This document shows, piece by piece, positions 52,378-63,601 of a DNA stretch of 64,000 bases. This DNA comes from CAVTJL01 sp963735065 (GTDB lineage Bacteria > Pseudomonadota > Alphaproteobacteria > Geminicoccales > Geminicoccaceae), in the NCBI GenBank assembly GCA_963735065.1, contig CAVTJL010000001.1, forward strand, positions 372,001 through 436,000, written 5' to 3'. The notes under the pieces were generated by a model that was not told where the DNA came from, searched no databases, and saw only the letters and a list, made by a program, of their open reading frames with translations. The first letter of the stretch is position 1. Each line of letters begins with the position of its first letter. A program made the position numbers and the translations under genes.

Positions 52378-52782
52378 ATGCCCGCGTCCAGCTCGTTCGA
52401 TGTCGCCTCTCTCGCCATCGCCGTGCTGCTGGGCGGCCTGCTCGGCATGGTGGGCCAAGGCCTCCGCGTCATCGTGGGCCTCAAGAAGCATCAGGATGCG
52501 GCGGCGGCGCAGGGCACATCCTTTGCGGCGAAGTTTCAGCCGAGCCGGCTCGTCTTGAGCCTGCTGATCGGGTTCATCGCCGGCGCGCTCGGCATCCTCA
52601 CCGTCATCAACGGTGACGCGCAGAAGATCATGATGAACCAGGTCCTGACGGTCATCGCGATCGGCTATGCCGGGACCGACTTCATCGAGGGCTTCATGGC
52701 CCGCTACATGCCGAGCTCGTCCGAGCGGGCTGCCGCAGGGCCGCAGGGCGCGACCGCCCCGCCGGCAGCCACCAGCTCGTAG
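52378..52782 (+). CDS. Small hypothetical membrane protein
   Basis: A 134-residue protein with two clear membrane helices (ASLAIAVLLGGLLGMVGQGL, then LVLSLLIGFIAGALGIL) and a third hydrophobic stretch (VLTVIAIGYAGTDFIEGFM). The C-terminus is low-complexity, alanine- and proline-rich. I do not recognise the family. The start at 52378 fits a GGAG just upstream. The ATG at 52360 would add six residues. Confidence 0.6.
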   Translation: MPASSSFDVASLAIAVLLGGLLGMVGQGLRVIVGLKKHQDAAAAQGTSFAAKFQPSRLVLSLLIGFIAGALGILTVINGDAQKIMMNQVLTVIAIGYAGTDFIEGFMARYMPSSSERAAAGPQGATAPPAATSS

Positions 52783-52830
52783 CGACCGGAAGCCGCTGCC
52801 GCGGCCCTGCAGTCCGAGCTCCCGCCCGGC

Positions 52831-54114
52831 TCAGAGATGCGGCAGTGCCGCAGAACCGGCGAAGCGCGCGCGCTCGCCCAGCGCCTCCTCGATCCGGAGG
52901 CCCTCGTTCCACTTGGCCATGCGCTCGGAGCGGCTGAACGAGCCCACCTTGAGCTCGGGCACGCCCCAGCCGACAGCGAGATGCACGATCGTCACATCCT
53001 CGCTCTCGCCCGAGCGCGCGGACACGATGGCGCCCATGCCCACCTCGCGCGCCGCGTCCCAGGCTGCTTTGGTCTCGGTGAGCGTGCCGCACTGGTTGGG
53101 CTTGAGGAGCACGGCCGTGCAGGCCTTGGCAGCGGCCGCCCGACGCACCCGATCGGCGCTGGTGACGAGAAAGTCGTCGCCCACCACCTGGCAACGGCCA
53201 CCCACGGCCGCCGTGAAACGGGCAAAGCCCGGGGCGTCGTCCTCGGCCACCGGATCCTCGATCGAGACGATGGGATAGCGGTCGAGCCAGCCCAACAGCA
53301 TCGCGATCATGCCGTCCGTATCGAGCTCGCGGCGCTCGAGGCCCAGCTGGTAATGCCCGGCGGACCCGAACGAGGAGGCTGCGATGTCGAGCGCGATCGC
53401 GACCTGCTCCAGCGGCCGGAACCCTGCCCGCTCGATCGCCCGCGTCAGCATGCCCAGAGCATCCTCGTTGCTCTCGAACTCGGGCCAGTAGCCGCCCTCG
53501 TCGGCAACGCCCTTGAGACGGCCGGCCTCGGCCATCAGCAGGCCCGCCGCCCGGTAGACCTCGGCCGTCCAGACCAGCGCCTCGGCGAAGGTCGCCGCCC
53601 CCGGGCAGACGATCAAGAAATCCTGGATGTCGACGCGGCCCTGGGCGTGCTTGCCGCCGCCGAAGATCTGGATCTCGGGAAGCGGCAGGGCGACCTCGCG
53701 CCCCTCTGCCAGATAGGCCCACAGCGGCAGCCCGCGCGCCGCGGCGGCAGCATGCACCAGCGCCATCGAGACCGCGATCGTCGCATTGCCGCCGAGCCGC
53801 ATCTTCTGCGGCGTGCCGTCGAGCTCGATCATGCGGGCATCGGCCGCCGCCTGATCGTCGCCCGCCATGCCGATCAGCGCCGGCGCTATCGTGTCGTTCA
53901 CGCTGGCGATGGCGCCCGCGACGTCCATGCCGCCCAGGTGCTGGCCGCCGTCGCGCCGGTCGAGGGCCTCGCCCGACCCGGTCGAGGCGCCCGCGGGTGC
54001 GATGGCGCGGCCCATGGCGCCGCCCGCGAGCGAGACCTCGGCCTCGACCGTGGGCCTCCCGCGGCTGTCCCAGACGCGCCGGGCGCGTACCGCCTCGATC
54101 GTCGCTCCTGTCAT
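52831..54114 (-). CDS. Enolase-like protein with altered catalytic residue
   Basis: A 427-residue enolase superfamily protein. Conserved features are the GAST loop (S44), H156 in GGGKHAQG, E206 in ADEGGYWPEF, metal ligands D243, E286 (SIEDP) and D313 (VVGDD), K338 (LLKPNQ), R367-S368 phosphate contacts and K389. The catalytic histidine, corresponding to yeast H373, is alanine (SARSGESED). Active-site lysines and phosphate binders remain, so it should bind a phosphorylated acid similar to 2-phosphoglycerate. It is not likely to be the housekeeping enolase. The ATGA overlap with the upstream kinase gene indicates translational coupling. Confidence 0.85.
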   Translation of the reverse strand: MTGATIEAVRARRVWDSRGRPTVEAEVSLAGGAMGRAIAPAGASTGSGEALDRRDGGQHLGGMDVAGAIASVNDTIAPALIGMAGDDQAAADARMIELDGTPQKMRLGGNATIAVSMALVHAAAAARGLPLWAYLAEGREVALPLPEIQIFGGGKHAQGRVDIQDFLIVCPGAATFAEALVWTAEVYRAAGLLMAEAGRLKGVADEGGYWPEFESNEDALGMLTRAIERAGFRPLEQVAIALDIAASSFGSAGHYQLGLERRELDTDGMIAMLLGWLDRYPIVSIEDPVAEDDAPGFARFTAAVGGRCQVVGDDFLVTSADRVRRAAAAKACTAVLLKPNQCGTLTETKAAWDAAREVGMGAIVSARSGESEDVTIVHLAVGWGVPELKVGSFSRSERMAKWNEGLRIEEALGERARFAGSAALPHL

Positions 54115-55115
54115 GCCCCGACCTCCTCCCCCCAGGCATCCCTGATCTGCGCCAGGGTGCGTGGCGGCTGCTGCAGCAGCTCGCGCGCCACCTTGCGCAC
54201 CATGTCCCGCTGTGCCTGCCCGGTCAGGTACTCGACCGGCGACTTGCCGTCGACCCGAGCGAGGAAGAGCCCCGGCAGGAGTGCCGCGACCCGCGCCTCG
54301 AGCCTGCGCCGCGGCTCCCAGATGGCACCCTCGAGATAGCTCTCGGCCAGCGCATCGAAGCAGCCGAGAAAACGGGCGGCAGCCTCGGGCGTCCACAGAC
54401 ATTTCAGCAAGAGATGGTTGAGACAGAAGGCGAGGTCGAAGGCCGGATCGCCGTACCAGGCACATTCCGCGTCGAGGAAGACCGGGCCATCGGGCCCGAT
54501 CAGGATGTTCTTGGGGCTGACGTCGCCGTGCACCAGCGCCAGCTTGGTCATCGCGGTGCGCCGGGCAAGGCGGCGAAGGGTCGGCTCGAGGTCGGGGTGC
54601 GCCTGGGCCGTGGCCAGGAGATAGGGCTCGAGGCGGATGGCCTGAAAGATCGTGTCGGTCGGAAACTGTGCTGCCACGCCGGCATCATGGGCGGTGGCCC
54701 GATGGATGGCAGCAAGCTTCGTGCCGACGGCGGCCGCGTCCGCCAGCTCCGCCTCGCCGTCACGCAGCATCGTCTTCCACAGGCGGTAGCGGTCGGGATC
54801 GAGATAGCGCATGACGAGCGCGCCCGCCGCCCGGTCGAGGTGGAGAAGCTCGGGCACGGCCGCGGGCTCGACCTTGGCCGCCGTCGCCATCCAGAGGGCC
54901 TCGTAGGCATTGCGCTCGATGGGTGCGCGCCAGTCGGCCGCCACCTTGAGCTTGGCCAGCGCCCGCTTCACGCAGACGGGGCCGTCCGGCAGGTCGACCC
55001 GCCAGATGTCGGAGGAGACGCCGCCCGTGAGCGGTGCGAGCGTCGGACGATCCTCCGCCGCGACGAGCCCGCCGCGACGGAGCACTGCCAGGATCTCGGT
55101 CGGCTCGGAGGCCAT
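54111..55115 (-). CDS. Phosphotransferase (APH/ChoK-like kinase)
   Basis: A 334-residue kinase-like protein. It carries the catalytic loop LVHGDVSPKN (D198, N203) and the metal motif FLDAECAWYGDPAFDLAF (D215) of the aminoglycoside phosphotransferase/choline-kinase fold. N-terminal lobe features are GGVSSDIWRV and a lysine in VCVKRAL. The substrate is an alcohol or hydroxy acid. Coupling to the enolase-like gene suggests it makes a phosphorylated hydroxy acid. The start at 55115 is uncertain, since no clear ribosome site exists. Confidence 0.8.
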   Translation of the reverse strand: MASEPTEILAVLRRGGLVAAEDRPTLAPLTGGVSSDIWRVDLPDGPVCVKRALAKLKVAADWRAPIERNAYEALWMATAAKVEPAAVPELLHLDRAAGALVMRYLDPDRYRLWKTMLRDGEAELADAAAVGTKLAAIHRATAHDAGVAAQFPTDTIFQAIRLEPYLLATAQAHPDLEPTLRRLARRTAMTKLALVHGDVSPKNILIGPDGPVFLDAECAWYGDPAFDLAFCLNHLLLKCLWTPEAAARFLGCFDALAESYLEGAIWEPRRRLEARVAALLPGLFLARVDGKSPVEYLTGQAQRDMVRKVARELLQQPPRTLAQIRDAWGEEVGA

Positions 55116-55204
55116 GGGCGGGCAGCGGCTCCTCTTCTCGGGCTGGCAGGCCGGACCGACGGGCGTTAGGGTCGGCGCCGCAACCTGCTTCAGGTGCAAC
55201 GGCA

Positions 55205-56149
55205 ATGCAACGTGTGGTCTTCCATCATGAGGCCGGGCCGGCCCTACGGACCCGGCTGGCCGCCTTGGGCGAGCAGGGCCTCCAGGTGAGCGTGGCCCCC
55301 GACGACCCCGAAGGCCTGCGGGCGGCGATGGCCGACGCGGAGATCCTCTGGCACGTGCTGACCCCCGCCACCGCGGCGATCATCGAGGCGGCACCGCGTC
55401 TGCGGCTGATCCAGAAGATCGGCGTGGGCGTCAACACCATCGACCTCGAGGCGGCCGCCGCACGGGGCATCGCCGTCTGCAACATGCCGGGCACCAACAC
55501 GGCCGCCGTGGCCGAGATGACGCTGGCGCTGATGCTGGCCTGCCTGCGGCGCCTGCCCCAGCTCGACCGCGCCACCCGCGCTGGCCGCGGCTGGGCGCTG
55601 CCGGCCGAGGAGCAGGATCGCTACGGGGAGCTCGGCGGCCGCATCGTCGGGCTCGTGGGCATGGGCGCGGTGCCGCGCCGGCTGGCGCCCGTGCTGGAGG
55701 CGCTGGGCGCGGAGGTGGTCTACGCCAACCGCTCCGAGCATCCGGAGCTGCCCTGGCGCCGGCTGCCGCTCGACCGGCTCCTGGGGGCCGCCGACATCGT
55801 CTCCCTGCATCTGCCGCTGGTGCCCGAGACGACCCGCATGATCGACGAGGCGGCCCTGGCCCTGATGCGGCCGGGAGCCATCCTGATCAACACGGCGCGT
55901 GGCGGCCTCGTCGACGAGGCGGCGCTGGTCGCCGCGCTGACCGGCGGCAGGCTCGCCGCCGCCGGGCTCGATGTCTTCGCCGAGGAGCCGGTCGACGCGA
56001 GAAACCCGCTGCTGGCGCTGGACCCGGTCGTCGTGGCACCGCATCGGGCCTGGCTGACCCAGGAGACGCTCGGGCGATCGATCGAGGTGGCCGTGGAGAA
56101 CTGCCGGCGCCTGCGCGACGGGACACCGCTTCTGCACCAGGTCGCCTGA
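55205..56149 (+). CDS. D-2-hydroxyacid dehydrogenase (NAD-binding)
   Basis: A 314-residue dehydrogenase. The nucleotide fold has VGLVGMGAVPRRLA (a G-x-G-x-x-P variant). Catalytic residues are R232 (NTARGGLVDE), E260/E261 (DVFAEEP) and H280 (VVAPHRAW). The CDS is divergent from the kinase with 89 bp between. The reaction reduces a 2-keto acid or oxidises a 2-hydroxyacid. It may use the product made by the kinase/enolase pair. Confidence 0.9.
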   Translation: MQRVVFHHEAGPALRTRLAALGEQGLQVSVAPDDPEGLRAAMADAEILWHVLTPATAAIIEAAPRLRLIQKIGVGVNTIDLEAAAARGIAVCNMPGTNTAAVAEMTLALMLACLRRLPQLDRATRAGRGWALPAEEQDRYGELGGRIVGLVGMGAVPRRLAPVLEALGAEVVYANRSEHPELPWRRLPLDRLLGAADIVSLHLPLVPETTRMIDEAALALMRPGAILINTARGGLVDEAALVAALTGGRLAAAGLDVFAEEPVDARNPLLALDPVVVAPHRAWLTQETLGRSIEVAVENCRRLRDGTPLLHQVA

Positions 56150-56157
56150 GGGCCCGC

Positions 56158-56592
56158 ATGCCTTTCTGGATCGGCGTCGCCTCACGAGACCACGTCTTGA
56201 CCGGTGTGTCGGGCGGCTTCTGCCAGCTCGGCCACGGCGCGGCCGCCGCCCTTCGCCGGCTCGGGCCCGGCAACTGGCTGGTCTACTACTCACCACGCAG
56301 CGCGCTCGAGGGAGGCACGCCCCTGCAGGCTTTCACGGCACTCGGGCGGATCAAGAACGGGCCGCCCTATCAGGTGACGCTCCCCTCCGGCCTGTCGCCC
56401 TGGCGTCGAGCCGTCGATTTTCTTCCCGCCCGCGAGGCCTCGATCAGGCCGCTTCTCGACCGACTGGGCCTCACGGCGGGCAATCCCCGCTGGGGTATTC
56501 ACTTCCGCCGCAGCCTGCTGGCCGTCACCGAGCTGGACTTTCTCACCATCGCCGATGCCATGGGCGTCGGCGATGCGGTACGCTCCGCTTGA
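56158..56592 (+). CDS. EVE domain protein (PUA-like)
   Basis: A 144-residue protein. It matches the EVE/UPF0310 family: WIGVASRDHVLTGVSGGFCQLGHG, then LGPGNWLVYYSPR and the final RRSLLAVTELDFLTIADAMG. EVE domains bind modified bases in nucleic acids, and free-standing ones are common in bacteria. It starts 9 bp after the dehydrogenase, so it may be in the same transcript. Confidence 0.88.
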   Translation: MPFWIGVASRDHVLTGVSGGFCQLGHGAAAALRRLGPGNWLVYYSPRSALEGGTPLQAFTALGRIKNGPPYQVTLPSGLSPWRRAVDFLPAREASIRPLLDRLGLTAGNPRWGIHFRRSLLAVTELDFLTIADAMGVGDAVRSA

Positions 56593-56635
56593 GGCGGGTC
56601 GGCCGGCCTCACCCAGCCCGACGAGAAGAGAAGCC

Positions 56636-56833
56636 TTGGATCTGACGCTGGTACCCGGCGCCTTCGTGCGCCTCGACGCCGAGCCCGACTGGGGCATCGG
56701 CCAGGTGCAGTCCGTGATCGGCACACGGGTCACGGTCAACTTCACCGAGCGCGGCAAGGTCGTGATCGACGTCCGCCACGCCACGCTGAGCGTCGTGCGG
56801 CCCGACCCGCCCGCAGAGCGCGACGCCCGCTAG
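56636..56833 (+). CDS. DUF3553 family protein
   Basis: A 65-residue protein with the DUF3553 pattern PGAFVRLDAEPDWGIGQVQSVIGTRVTVNFTERGKVVID. The family is short, found in alphaproteobacteria, and unassigned. The start is TTG at 56636 (GAGAAGAGAAG upstream). Upstream in-frame starts overlap the EVE gene and lengthen the N-terminus without homology. Confidence 0.78.
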   Translation: MDLTLVPGAFVRLDAEPDWGIGQVQSVIGTRVTVNFTERGKVVIDVRHATLSVVRPDPPAERDAR

Positions 56834-56860
56834 GCCCAAAAGGGCGGGCCGACGTCCCGC

Positions 56861-58015
56861 TCAGGCCAGGAAGTCGCGGAGTGCCGGGGCGACGCGTCGT
56901 GCGAAGAGCGGGCCGACGAAAAGATCCTGGTGCTCGGCACCCTCCACGGTCAGGCGCACGCTGTCCGCCGTGCCGAGCAGGTCCTGGGCGGCATGGGTCT
57001 GGCCCGGTCCCACGAGGCTGTCGGCCGCGGCCTCGACGGTGACAAGACGCGTCGCCGGCTGCAGCGCCGCAAGGAGCGGCCGCGTCTCGGACCAGGGTGC
57101 CCCGCCGAGCTCGAGGTCGCGGCCCTTGTGGAGCGTCACCAGATCGGTGAAGAGCTCGCCCGGCACGTCGATGAGGGCGTGCAGGTCGCGATGCTGCTCG
57201 CGATAGCCGCGATCGAGCCAGCCCAGATGCTCGAGCAGCGTGCCAAGCTGAACCTCGGCATAGGTCGACGGCGCCGAGGAGGCGACGGCGGCGAGCTGGA
57301 TCAGCGAGGGGAACACCGACCGCCCGGCACCGGGCTGGGTTCCCGGAACCGTCGTCAGCAGGCCGCTCAGCTCCAAAGGCTCGGGCAGCGCTGCCACCAT
57401 CTGCTGCAGCGGCACGGGGCGGTGCAGCGGGTCGATTGGGGAGCCCAGGAGCACGACGCTGCGGGGCGTCACCTCGGGTGCCGCGGCGGCGACCGTCCGC
57501 AGCGCCGCGACGGCGGCCCAGCCGCTCTGCGACACGGCGACGAGATCGGCCCCCAGGCCCGCGTGACGCAGCGCCGCCAGCGCCACGGCATGCTGCTGCT
57601 CCAGGCCGAACGGCCCTGCCTCGGCGGGCACGAGCCGGGCATCCGTCCAGTCCGTGACGATCACCTCGCCGAGCTCGAGAAGGACCATCACGAGATCGGT
57701 CAGCACGCTGGTCGCATAGCCCGAGTGCGGAACCAGAAGGACGATGCGCCGCCCGAGCGCCCCGGCACCGAGATGCAGCAGCCGGACGAAGGGTGTCTCG
57801 GCGACGAGCTCGTGGCGCAGCCGACGGCCCAGCTGAGCCGCCACCGCCTCCTCGATGGGCTGCCCGCCGATATCGCCGGTCCGCAGTCCCTGGACCATCC
57901 AGGAAGCAAGCCCCGGCCAGGGTGCCGGCGTGCCGCCCGCGGCCCAGCCTTCGAGCGTGCCGCGCAAAGGCCGCAGCATCTGGCGCTGCAGCTCGATCAT
58001 CTCATAAAGGAACAT
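56861..58015 (-). CDS. Intracellular polyhydroxyalkanoate depolymerase-like protein
   Basis: A 384-residue alpha/beta-hydrolase. The N-terminal FLYEMIELQRQMLRPLRGTLEG segment is the signature of the intracellular PhaZ family, which breaks down stored PHB. The nucleophile motif is S164 in AVSQSGWAAVAAL, where classic PhaZ enzymes have a cysteine in a CQPSVP-type box. The acid is in a DSLVGPGQTH segment and the histidine in GAEHQDLF. It may be an esterase-type variant. The start at 58015 is the second of two adjacent codons. Confidence 0.78.
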   Translation of the reverse strand: MFLYEMIELQRQMLRPLRGTLEGWAAGGTPAPWPGLASWMVQGLRTGDIGGQPIEEAVAAQLGRRLRHELVAETPFVRLLHLGAGALGRRIVLLVPHSGYATSVLTDLVMVLLELGEVIVTDWTDARLVPAEAGPFGLEQQHAVALAALRHAGLGADLVAVSQSGWAAVAALRTVAAAAPEVTPRSVVLLGSPIDPLHRPVPLQQMVAALPEPLELSGLLTTVPGTQPGAGRSVFPSLIQLAAVASSAPSTYAEVQLGTLLEHLGWLDRGYREQHRDLHALIDVPGELFTDLVTLHKGRDLELGGAPWSETRPLLAALQPATRLVTVEAAADSLVGPGQTHAAQDLLGTADSVRLTVEGAEHQDLFVGPLFARRVAPALRDFLA

Positions 58016-58039
58016 CAAGCTGCTGCTGTGCCCTCTTGC

Positions 58040-60679
<2,640 letters not shown>

Positions 60680-60813
60680 GCTTCACGGCTCGCGAACGGA
60701 AAGTGGGCCAGACAAGAGCTGACCGCTTGCGGCCCTTATAGGGAGCCAAGCCAGCGCCCGCCAGTGTCGGCGGCGCCGCGCCGTCCGCCGCCGCCGCCGC
60801 CGAAGCGAGGCTT

Positions 60814-60835
60814 GGCCGTCGGGACGAAGACGGCC
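60814..60835 (-). terminator. Weak hairpin after recA
   Basis: Seven-base arms GGCCGTC and GACGGCC with an eight-base loop lie just past the recA stop, without a T run on the minus strand. A CCG-repeat tract (CCG x6) follows at about 60785-60802. Confidence 0.3.
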
Positions 60836-60845
60836 GCCCCGGCGG

Positions 60846-61916
<1,071 letters not shown>

Positions 61917-61949
61917 GATCCTCTCTCTATGCGCGAATTTCTTCCGGAG

Positions 61950-61978
61950 TGTATAAAGCTACGGCTGCCGCCCGGAAA
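61950..61978 (-). promoter_or_regulatory. recA: Likely recA promoter
   Basis: On the minus strand TTTCCG (61978-61973) and TATACA (61955-61950) are separated by 17 bp. The -10 is 34 bp before the recA ATG. The -35 is weak (three of six) and the -10 matches four of six. Confidence 0.4.
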
Positions 61979-62030
61979 GCGATCTTCGCACGGCCGGAGC
62001 CTTGTGGGAAACGTGCGCGCGCCCCGAACG

Positions 62031-62957
62031 TCACGCTCGAGCCCGACGCGGCAGGAGGACGAGCGAAAGGGCCGACAAGACGAGCAGCAGCGAGAGCGCC
62101 TCTCTCATGCCCACTTGCTCGCCCAGCATCCAGGCCGACGAGGCGACACCGACGACGGGGATCGCGAGCGTGCTGATCGCCGCCACGGTGGCCGGCAGCC
62201 GGCGGACCAGCCAGATGAAGGAGGTGAAGCAGAAAACCAGCGCCACGAACACCGTGTATCCCGTGGCGAGCAGCGCCGAGGTGCTGAAGCTCGCGAAGTC
62301 GGGCCAGGGCTCGACGAGAGGCCGAAATAGAAGGATCGGCAGCCCGCCAACCAGCAGCTGCCAGGAAGCCAGCGCTTTGGTGCCGATGCCCCAGTCGAAG
62401 GCCTTGACGCCGACCGTGCCGGCACCCCAGCAGAAGGCGGCGCCCAGTACCAGCAGCGAGCCCAGCGGCGCCCGGCCAATCGCCACAAGGTCCGGGCCGA
62501 GCAGCACCATCATGCCCAGCATCCCAAGCCCGAGGCCAATCAGATGCCTGCGCTGGAGGCGCTCGCCCAGAATGCCGGCGCTCAACATGGCGGCCCAGAT
62601 CGGCATGGTATAGGCGATGATCGCCGCCCTGCCGCCACCGACCATCCGCAGCCCGTAGGCTGTCAGCATGTGCCAGCCCGTGACGCTGAAGAGGGCAACG
62701 AGCATGAGCGGCAGCACTTGGCGCCGCTCGAGCACGACGCGCTCGCCGGTCAGGAGTGCGAGCAGCATGAGAGTCACGCCGCCGCCATAGACGCAGACAA
62801 CCCGGTAGCTCCACGGAGGTATCTCGGCCAGCGCGATCTTCATCACCGGCCAGTTGAAGCCCCAAAGGAGGGTCACGGCGACCACCAGTGCCACAAGGCT
62901 CACGGCACCGGTGCCGGCGTCCCCCTCCCCGGAACGTCCGGCAGCGACATGTCTCAT
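62031..62957 (-). CDS. EamA/DMT family transporter
   Basis: A 308-residue membrane protein with ten predicted helices and an internal duplication (two EamA domains). Landmarks are LLWGFNWPVMKIAL at the start, GLRMVGGGRAAIIAYTMPIWAAMLS at the first domain's end, and the second-domain start near residue 160. DMT transporters export or import amino acids, nucleosides or metabolites; the substrate is unknown. The second ATG (62957) has better GGAG spacing than the first (62960). Confidence 0.88.
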   Translation of the reverse strand: MRHVAAGRSGEGDAGTGAVSLVALVVAVTLLWGFNWPVMKIALAEIPPWSYRVVCVYGGGVTLMLLALLTGERVVLERRQVLPLMLVALFSVTGWHMLTAYGLRMVGGGRAAIIAYTMPIWAAMLSAGILGERLQRRHLIGLGLGMLGMMVLLGPDLVAIGRAPLGSLLVLGAAFCWGAGTVGVKAFDWGIGTKALASWQLLVGGLPILLFRPLVEPWPDFASFSTSALLATGYTVFVALVFCFTSFIWLVRRLPATVAAISTLAIPVVGVASSAWMLGEQVGMREALSLLLVLSALSLVLLPRRARA

Positions 62958-63000
62958 CATGCTCTCCGGGCGGGCAGCAGGACCCGCCGACCGGCAGCGA

Positions 63001-63177
63001 TCAGAAGTCGCTGCAGCGACCCCCGGTCTCCCAGTCACCGTACCGCGTGGGCTCGGGGCCTTTCGGCCCGTCGACCTCGCCCGGAGGCTGGGCTGGGCCG
63101 GTCTGCGACGGCGAGACCGCCGGACGCGGCGCCTCGGCCTCACCCTCGGCTGCGGTTCCCGGACGCTGCTCCGACAT
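63001..63177 (-). CDS. DUF1674 protein, SDHAF4-like succinate dehydrogenase assembly factor
   Basis: A 58-residue gene. The C-terminus GPEPTRYGDWETGGRCSDF matches the DUF1674/SDHAF4 signature, in which a D-W-E-x-x-G-R-C-x-D-F tail is conserved in mitochondrial and alphaproteobacterial proteins. It aids flavination of SdhA in mitochondria. The N-terminal 35 residues are disordered and rich in E, A and P. It starts with ATG at 63177 and ends 43 bases before the EamA gene start. It precedes no sdh genes here. Confidence 0.88.
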   Translation of the reverse strand: MSEQRPGTAAEGEAEAPRPAVSPSQTGPAQPPGEVDGPKGPEPTRYGDWETGGRCSDF

Positions 63178-63186
63178 CCGCTGCGC

Positions 63187-63510
63187 CTATTCCTTCATCA
63201 CCTGCTCATGGGCGATCCGCATGAACTCGGCCAGATGCTTGTGGAGCAGATGGTCGCTCAGGCTCTTGCCGGCCTTCTCGAGGTCGGCCCGCACCTTGCC
63301 CAGCATGTCCTCGTCGCCCGGCAGATCGAAATCCGCCATCACCACGTCCTTGGCGTAGGCGGTAGCGGCCTCGCCCGAGAGGCCCAGATAATCCTCGGCA
63401 ATCCAGAGGCCGAAGAGCTTGTTGCGCCGGTTCCGGGCACGGAAGGCCAGCTCTTCGTCACGGCTGAACTTCTGCTCGGCCATCCGCTCGCGCTCGTCGA
63501 AGGTGGTCAT
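63187..63510 (-). CDS. F1-ATPase inhibitor subunit zeta (DUF1476)
   Basis: A 107-residue protein. FDERERMAEQKFSRDEELAFRARNRRNKLFGLWIAEDYLGLSG and the long helical FDLPGDEDMLGKVRADLEKAG region are the DUF1476/zeta pattern of Paracoccus and relatives. The N-terminal basic, intrinsically disordered region is the inhibitory part that enters the F1 rotor in known members. It is an alphaproteobacterial marker. The gene is separated by nine bases from the SDHAF4-like gene on the same strand. Confidence 0.94.
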   Translation of the reverse strand: MTTFDERERMAEQKFSRDEELAFRARNRRNKLFGLWIAEDYLGLSGEAATAYAKDVVMADFDLPGDEDMLGKVRADLEKAGKSLSDHLLHKHLAEFMRIAHEQVMKE

Positions 63511-63601
63511 GCGCCCTATCCGTGGTGGAGCCTTACACGCGGTTTATATAGGTCGAGGTAGACCGCAACGCTACCGATCCGCCGCCGGAGCAAGAGATCC
63601 A

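Noticed and set aside
52831..54114. Housekeeping enolase (eno)
   Set aside because: The catalytic histidine is alanine and the gene is coupled to a kinase rather than to the usual enolase neighbours; the label enolase-like is safer.
60785..60802. CCG-repeat tract as a phase-variable microsatellite
   Set aside because: Only six units in a 68% GC region between recA and alaS; not long enough or placed in a coding frame to suggest phase variation.
61917..62030. SOS box upstream of recA
   Set aside because: I looked for the alphaproteobacterial GTTC-N7-GTTC and the GAAC-N7-GAAC forms and found neither.
63001..63180. Noncoding spacer between EamA and zeta genes
   Set aside because: On closer reading the minus strand encodes a 58-residue protein with a full DUF1674 C-terminal motif, so it was annotated as a gene.
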